Part shown: one piece after another, positions 59,963 through 64,000 of the stretch
Layout of the letters: every line of letters starts with the position of its first letter
Numbering within the stretch: position 1 is the first letter of the stretch
Source: Kroppenstedtia sanguinis
GTDB taxonomy: Bacteria > Bacillota > Bacilli > Thermoactinomycetales > DSM-45169
Direction: 5' to 3'
Length of the DNA: 64,000 nucleotides
Assembly: GCF_050433445.1 (NCBI RefSeq)
Contig: NZ_JBNPXF010000019.1
Span: 3,257 to 67,256, forward strand
Notes under the pieces: generated by a model
The model's input: only the letters and a program-made list of their open reading frames with translations
Database searches by the model: none
What the model was told of the DNA's origin: nothing
Made by a program: the position numbers and the translations under genes

Positions 59963-62278
59963 TTGCTTGAAACAATGCGGCAGTGGGGAACCACTTGCCT
60001 GCAATATGGGGAACAACGTTGGCAACGCTGGAGAAAAGACCATCACCAACTGCTTCACTGGGGAAGAAAAGCCTACATCCTGTTGGCTTGGATCCTGATT
60101 CCCCTCGCCCTCCTCGCCTGGATCTTCATCCCGCAAGCGAGGCAGGCCTTGGTTCAGTTCTTGTGGAGCTACTACCTGTTGTGGCAGTTTTGGTTCCTCG
60201 CCCGCAGCAAGACGATGACCTGGACGGGGACCGCCCGTTTTTTTGCGGTGGGGGCTTGGCTGACCGCCCCTTTATCAGCCTTGATCCTCTACTTTATTCA
60301 CGGCCTGTTCGCTCAGGGAGCTCTTTCCGTGGGGGCGGACTGGAGCAGTGAAGTGTTGGGGCCCTTCATCGAGGAGACGGTGAAACTGATCCCCTTCTTT
60401 CTCCTCTTCCTGTGGACTCGGCGTACGCAACACTTCAGTCTCACCGACTATCTGCTGGCCGGTGCGGCGGTTGGGGTCGGGTTCGACTTTATGGAAGAGA
60501 TGCTACGGCGTTGGGTGACGGCAGATTCCGGAAGCGGATTCTGGGGCTTTCTGTCGGAGTTATTGTCCGACACCGAGCAAAATTGGGAAATCTTCACCCT
60601 GTTTCCCGGCTCCTTTGAAAGCAGTCACGCTTTCTCTTCCGGACATGGGATCTGGAGCGGGTTTGTCACCTTGGCGATCGGACTGGGGATTCATTTGCAG
60701 AAGCAGTGGGGAAAGAAGGCCTTCTTCCTCCCCTTGGCGGTCTTCTCCTGGGCGGTATTTGACCATGGGGCCTGGAATGCTCACAGTGACGGGATGCCTT
60801 TACTGGCGGAGTTGCTGTATGGACTGACCGGACAGGGGCACTTCTTGAAATGGGTCTTCGTGGCGGCTTTTCTGGGGGCCATCGGGCTGGACTACCTCCG
60901 CTTGAATCAGGTGAGAGAAAGGCTCCCTCGCCTCCCCGGTGAACACCGCTTAGAACCCTTGACCGAGCTGTTGACGATTTTGCAGACGATTCCTCGGGGG
61001 CGCCAGGTATGGGGCCACATGCTCTTATTCACCCGGGAACGAAGGCGCCTCGGCTTCACGTTGCTGGCCCCCCCTGAGGCGCATCGAGGGACGGAACAGG
61101 AAACCTTGCATCAGACCCTACACCGGCGTTTCTTGATTCTGGGGAGTGCCTTGGCGGTGGGGCTCCTGTTCCTCGGGCTCTCCACCGATGTGTGGATTCT
61201 GTCCGACAGCCCGGAAGCCTATTTCACAGGCTTGCTGGATCGCTTGGCGGACTGGTGGCAAGGGCTAAACGGTTGGGAAAAGGCAGGAGTCATCACCGCA
61301 GTTACTGCACTGGGCGGAATCCTGACGGTAGCGACGGGAGGCGGTTTCCTCGCCGGAGGATTCACCGCTCTCGGTGCCGCACTCACCGCCAACGACATCC
61401 TGCAAAACCCAGAGTCGACAAAGGCTTTCCTGAAAGATCCGGTGGGAACCTTGAAACAGTGGGGAAAGGAGCTGCTCCGACGCCCACCCCAGGAAGCCGG
61501 GGTCCTTGTGTTGGCTGTGGCAGCGGATCAACTCGCCCGTCGCGTTCCGGTCCTCCGGGTGGTGGATGAGCTGATCCACCGAGGAAAAACCACCCTCCAG
61601 CGTTGGGCACGGAGATGGATGCCAGGGCACTCCATGCAAGAGGCGGGCACCGGCGCGAGAGTAGATTGGAACGAGCCCGATGTGAGGCAAGCCCACGGGA
61701 GCGGAGCTTCCAACGGACCGGGAGGAGAAGGAAAAGAGCCCGAGAAAAAGAAGACAGGCTGGGAACGCTTTGAAGAAGAAGATCCCCTGCCGGGAAGTCT
61801 GGGGACGAGTAAGACCAAGAGTTTGTTTAAAAGCGTTTTGGATCAGGCTTATAAAGAGGATCCCGGACGAAAAACCACCTTCGGGATTCCAGATGATATT
61901 GTTGTAAAAGACGGTAGAATCACCATCGTAGAAGAAGCGAAGATGTATTCAAAAAAGGATTTTGAACGGCTGGCTAATCTGGCGGAGGATGATCCTGATC
62001 GATTTATTAGGCGAGGTATTCCTGCAAATACTGATGCAAGGCAGATACGCTATATTCAATTCAAAAAACATAAGGAATCCGTCGATTATCTTCTCAACAA
62101 TTTGGACAAGATTTCCTCGGCCAAAGAGTTAGGAATCACTCACCCCGATACGAAGGTAGAATACATGCTGAAAGTGCCGAAATGGGTTTCCGAAGATGGA
62201 CTAGAAACAATGAAAAAGGCTTTTGAAGAGCAACTCCATATCACAGTGAAATATCGCCGGATCGACTGGGGAGGGTAA
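59963..62278 (+). CDS. PrsW-like membrane peptidase fused to a nuclease-like C-terminal toxin tip
   Basis: A 771-residue protein. About residues 35-320 are polytopic membrane sequence with the PrsW/CPBP-like pattern: two Glu pairs (PFIEETVKLIPFF, E137-E138; FDFMEEMLRR, E178-E179) and His residues in SSHAFSSGHGIW and FDHGAWNAH. Further membrane segments lie at about 390-410 and 440-475 (Gly-rich). A Gly/Pro/Glu linker follows, then a soluble C-terminal domain from about residue 600: D644/D645 in FGIPDDIVV and E658-A659-K660 in ITIVEEAKMY give a PD-(D/E)XK nuclease-like order. AGGAGG seven bases before the TTG at 59963 fixes the start. The partner gene begins five bases after the stop. Toxin function is inferred. 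Confidence 0.7.
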   Translation: MLETMRQWGTTCLQYGEQRWQRWRKDHHQLLHWGRKAYILLAWILIPLALLAWIFIPQARQALVQFLWSYYLLWQFWFLARSKTMTWTGTARFFAVGAWLTAPLSALILYFIHGLFAQGALSVGADWSSEVLGPFIEETVKLIPFFLLFLWTRRTQHFSLTDYLLAGAAVGVGFDFMEEMLRRWVTADSGSGFWGFLSELLSDTEQNWEIFTLFPGSFESSHAFSSGHGIWSGFVTLAIGLGIHLQKQWGKKAFFLPLAVFSWAVFDHGAWNAHSDGMPLLAELLYGLTGQGHFLKWVFVAAFLGAIGLDYLRLNQVRERLPRLPGEHRLEPLTELLTILQTIPRGRQVWGHMLLFTRERRRLGFTLLAPPEAHRGTEQETLHQTLHRRFLILGSALAVGLLFLGLSTDVWILSDSPEAYFTGLLDRLADWWQGLNGWEKAGVITAVTALGGILTVATGGGFLAGGFTALGAALTANDILQNPESTKAFLKDPVGTLKQWGKELLRRPPQEAGVLVLAVAADQLARRVPVLRVVDELIHRGKTTLQRWARRWMPGHSMQEAGTGARVDWNEPDVRQAHGSGASNGPGGEGKEPEKKKTGWERFEEEDPLPGSLGTSKTKSLFKSVLDQAYKEDPGRKTTFGIPDDIVVKDGRITIVEEAKMYSKKDFERLANLAEDDPDRFIRRGIPANTDARQIRYIQFKKHKESVDYLLNNLDKISSAKELGITHPDTKVEYMLKVPKWVSEDGLETMKKAFEEQLHITVKYRRIDWGG

Positions 62279-62283
62279 GGATC

Positions 62284-63078
62284 ATGGAAGAGATCGAAAG
62301 ATGGCTGATGTTTTCCTACTGGGGTTCCTATCTGAAGGAAGATTATATGCAGGTCGGGTTGGATGTGACGGAAATCCTCATGAAGCACTGGGGTCAGGTG
62401 GAATGGCTAAGGGGAGCTTTATTTAGCTATGATGAAGGGCTGAAAGATGTCGGTTCCTTCGACAAGATCAGAGATGAGGTCTTGAGTAATCAAAAAAGAT
62501 ATAGATTATATGATGTTACATTCTTCAATCCCACTGTGACAGAAGAAATCTATGTAAACCGGTTGGATATTTTTGATGCAATGTTAACGATTCAAGAATA
62601 CGATGATCTAAAATATTTCCAAACCGAGGATCCTGCCTTGAATGAACGGAGAACTCAGGAGCTGTTGGATGTGTTCACCGATGTAGCTGGTCTGCCCGCC
62701 ATAGAAGAATTGTGGATGCCGGATCGCAATTTAACTGCCTTTATGGGCCACCCCGCCTATCTGTATCGTCCCCGTCCGCTGTATGAACGGGTGGAGGATT
62801 CGCTTTATACACTGAAGACCAAAGACGAAGTGGCCCGGTTGGTGCAGGAGTTTAAAGCCCATGTGCCTACGGAATGGGTGATCGATTATTTGCAGGATCG
62901 CCTAGGAGAGGATGCGGTACAGGAGATGGCGGATGGCAAAGTCCGGGTTCGCTTCTATGACCGGGAACTGACTCGAAGCAAAGTGAACACTCGGGAATTT
63001 CTGTGCACCTTTGAGAAAGATGTGGATCAGTTTTGTCGGAAAAGAGGGGTGACGTTGTATAAAGGGGAAGGATCTTAG
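62284..63078 (+). CDS. probable immunity protein, paralogue 1
   Basis: A 264-residue cytoplasmic protein with no signal peptide or membrane segment; I recognise no family. It begins MEEIERWLMFSYWGSYLKED and ends DQFCRKRGVTLYKGEGS. Conserved blocks shared with its paralogue include RYRLYDVTFFNPTVT, DDLKYFQT and AFMGHPAYLYRPRPLYERVE. It starts five bases after the fused peptidase/toxin gene with GGGAGG upstream, the position expected of an immunity gene. Followed by a terminator-like hairpin. Confidence 0.75.
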   Translation: MEEIERWLMFSYWGSYLKEDYMQVGLDVTEILMKHWGQVEWLRGALFSYDEGLKDVGSFDKIRDEVLSNQKRYRLYDVTFFNPTVTEEIYVNRLDIFDAMLTIQEYDDLKYFQTEDPALNERRTQELLDVFTDVAGLPAIEELWMPDRNLTAFMGHPAYLYRPRPLYERVEDSLYTLKTKDEVARLVQEFKAHVPTEWVIDYLQDRLGEDAVQEMADGKVRVRFYDRELTRSKVNTREFLCTFEKDVDQFCRKRGVTLYKGEGS

Positions 63079-63086
63079 CTGTTTGG

Positions 63087-63125
63087 GGACGAACGGGGTC
63101 TATTGCTCCCTGTTCATCCTTTTTT
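63087..63125 (+). terminator. terminator-like hairpin between the paralogues
   Basis: GGACGAAC (63087-63094) pairs with GTTCATCC (63112-63119) with one mismatch, extended by GGGG/CTCC, and runs into TTTTTT. A matching copy follows the second paralogue. Confidence 0.65.
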
Positions 63126-63147
63126 GTTGGAGGAGAGGGTGAAAGCT

Positions 63148-63939
63148 ATGGAAGAGATCGAAAGATGGCTGATGTATTCCTTTTGGGGTTCCTATTTGAA
63201 GGAAGATTATATGCAGGTCGGGTTGGATGTGACTGAAATCCTGATGAAACACTGGGGGATGGCACGGCTTTTGGAAGGAGCAGCATTTGACTATGATGAG
63301 GGAATGGAAGATATCGATTCCATCGACACGATCAGAGATGAGGTTTTGAACAACCAAAAAAGATACAGATTGTACGATGTTACGTTCTTTAATCCCACCG
63401 TGACAGATGAAATCTATGTAAACCGGCTTGATGTGTACAAGAAAATGCTGAGAGTCGAAGAATATGATGATCTGAAATACTTTCAAACGGATGATCCTGC
63501 CTTGAATGAACGGAGAACGCAGGAGCTGTTGGAAGTATTCACTGATGTAGCCAGTCTGCCCGCCATAGAAGAATTGTGGATGTCGGATCGCTTAACTGCC
63601 TTCATGGGCCATCCCGCCTATCTGTATCGTCCCCGCCCGCTGTATGAACGGGTGGAGCATACCCTGTATACGCTGAAGACCAAAGATGAGGTGGCCCGGT
63701 TGGTAAAGGAGTTTCATACCCATGTACCGACGGAATGGGTGATTGCTTACCTGCGGGATCGCCTGGGGGCAGATGCGGTACAGGAGATGGCTGACGGTAA
63801 GATCCGGGTTCGCTTCTATGACCGGGTACTGACTCGAAGCAAAGTGAACACTCGGGAATTTCTGCGTACCTTTGAGAAAGATGTGGATCAGTTTTGTCGA
63901 GAAAAAGGGGTGACGTTGTATAAGGGTGAGGCGTCATAA
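63148..63939 (+). CDS. probable immunity protein, paralogue 2
   Basis: A 263-residue protein homologous to the preceding one over its full length; identity is highest at the N terminus (KEDYMQVGLDVTEILMKHWG in both) and in the C-terminal half (RTFEKDVDQFCREKGVTLYK) and lowest at residues 45-65 and 95-110. The ATG at 63148 aligns with the start of paralogue 1; a GTG at 63139 has a slightly better ribosome site. The intergenic sequence around it is duplicated too, so whole-gene tandem duplication is clear. Confidence 0.78.
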   Translation: MEEIERWLMYSFWGSYLKEDYMQVGLDVTEILMKHWGMARLLEGAAFDYDEGMEDIDSIDTIRDEVLNNQKRYRLYDVTFFNPTVTDEIYVNRLDVYKKMLRVEEYDDLKYFQTDDPALNERRTQELLEVFTDVASLPAIEELWMSDRLTAFMGHPAYLYRPRPLYERVEHTLYTLKTKDEVARLVKEFHTHVPTEWVIAYLRDRLGADAVQEMADGKIRVRFYDRVLTRSKVNTREFLRTFEKDVDQFCREKGVTLYKGEAS

Positions 63940-63946
63940 CAGTTTG

Positions 63947-63987
63947 GGACGAATGGGGAATCAGTTGGTTCCTGTTCGTCCTTTTTT
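63947..63987 (+). terminator. terminator-like hairpin after the second paralogue
   Basis: GGACGAAT (63947-63954) pairs with GTTCGTCC (63974-63981, one G-T pair) and runs into TTTTTT. It is a diverged copy of the hairpin at 63087 and lies 13 bases from the window edge. Confidence 0.65.
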
Positions 63988-64000
63988 GCAGGACTCAGGC

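Overview
The window is a piece of chromosome from a spore-forming, aerobic, Gram-positive bacterium of the Bacillales. CodY, Spo0M, GerP-family germination proteins, a T-box leader, an IDEAL-domain protein, caa3-type oxidases and a YkpA-type ABC-F protein all point there. The moderately GC-rich sequence, many TTG starts and a DUF6230/DUF6114-like pair otherwise familiar from actinomycetes make a thermoactinomycete-type genus (Thermoactinomycetaceae) the best guess. That is inference; no rRNA or tRNA gene is present to test it.

Layout. 1-4.2 kb: a 2-hydroxyacid dehydrogenase cut by the left edge, a methyltransferase and Bcp peroxidase, then a spore cluster (two GerPA/PF-type proteins, an Hsp20-like protein, a divergent GerPC-like protein). 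4.3-10 kb: two tandem Spo0M genes, fumC, a pseudokinase-like protein with a long tandem coiled-coil repeat, and a DUF1835-type protein. 10-14.6 kb (plus strand): hemL, truncated haemoglobin, a membrane protein, a HIT remnant, a GNAT acetyltransferase and an HD phosphohydrolase. 14.8-18.4 kb: a two-component system with a small membrane protein, DedA and a phospholipid-methyltransferase-like protein. 18.6-30.4 kb: two complete caa3 oxidase operons (ctaB-C-D-E-G and ctaB-C-D-E-F) in tandem, separated by a TauE/SafE permease. 30.8-36.6 kb: RsbT-like protein, ABC exporter, codY, signal peptidase, DUF402 protein and T-box-controlled proC. 36.8-52.8 kb: mostly housekeeping genes (VanW, mutY, mscS, alkA, 3D/LysM protein, ABC-2 exporter, yfbR, O-antigen-ligase-like protein, UgtP-like glycosyltransferase). 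53-57.4 kb: a three-gene exported/membrane cluster with an HPr-like domain, divergent from a LuxR-type regulator, then an IDEAL protein. 57.4-59.7 kb: ykpA and a small acidic protein. 59.9-64 kb: a membrane protein with a PrsW-like peptidase core and a nuclease-like C-terminal tip, followed by two paralogous genes that look like immunity proteins.

The two strongest discoveries are this PrsW-like/toxin-tip gene with its tandem partners at the right edge, and a family of five short non-coding elements (131-342 bp) whose ends are imperfect inverted repeats (CAGGGCTGTTGAT / CAGGCGTGTTGAT) and which are each flanked by 9-bp direct repeats. That is the structure of a MITE that has moved in this genome. 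Other notable items are an exported protein carrying a histidine-less HPr-like domain, the tandem duplication of the oxidase operon, and a decayed sequence shared by two distant intergenic regions.
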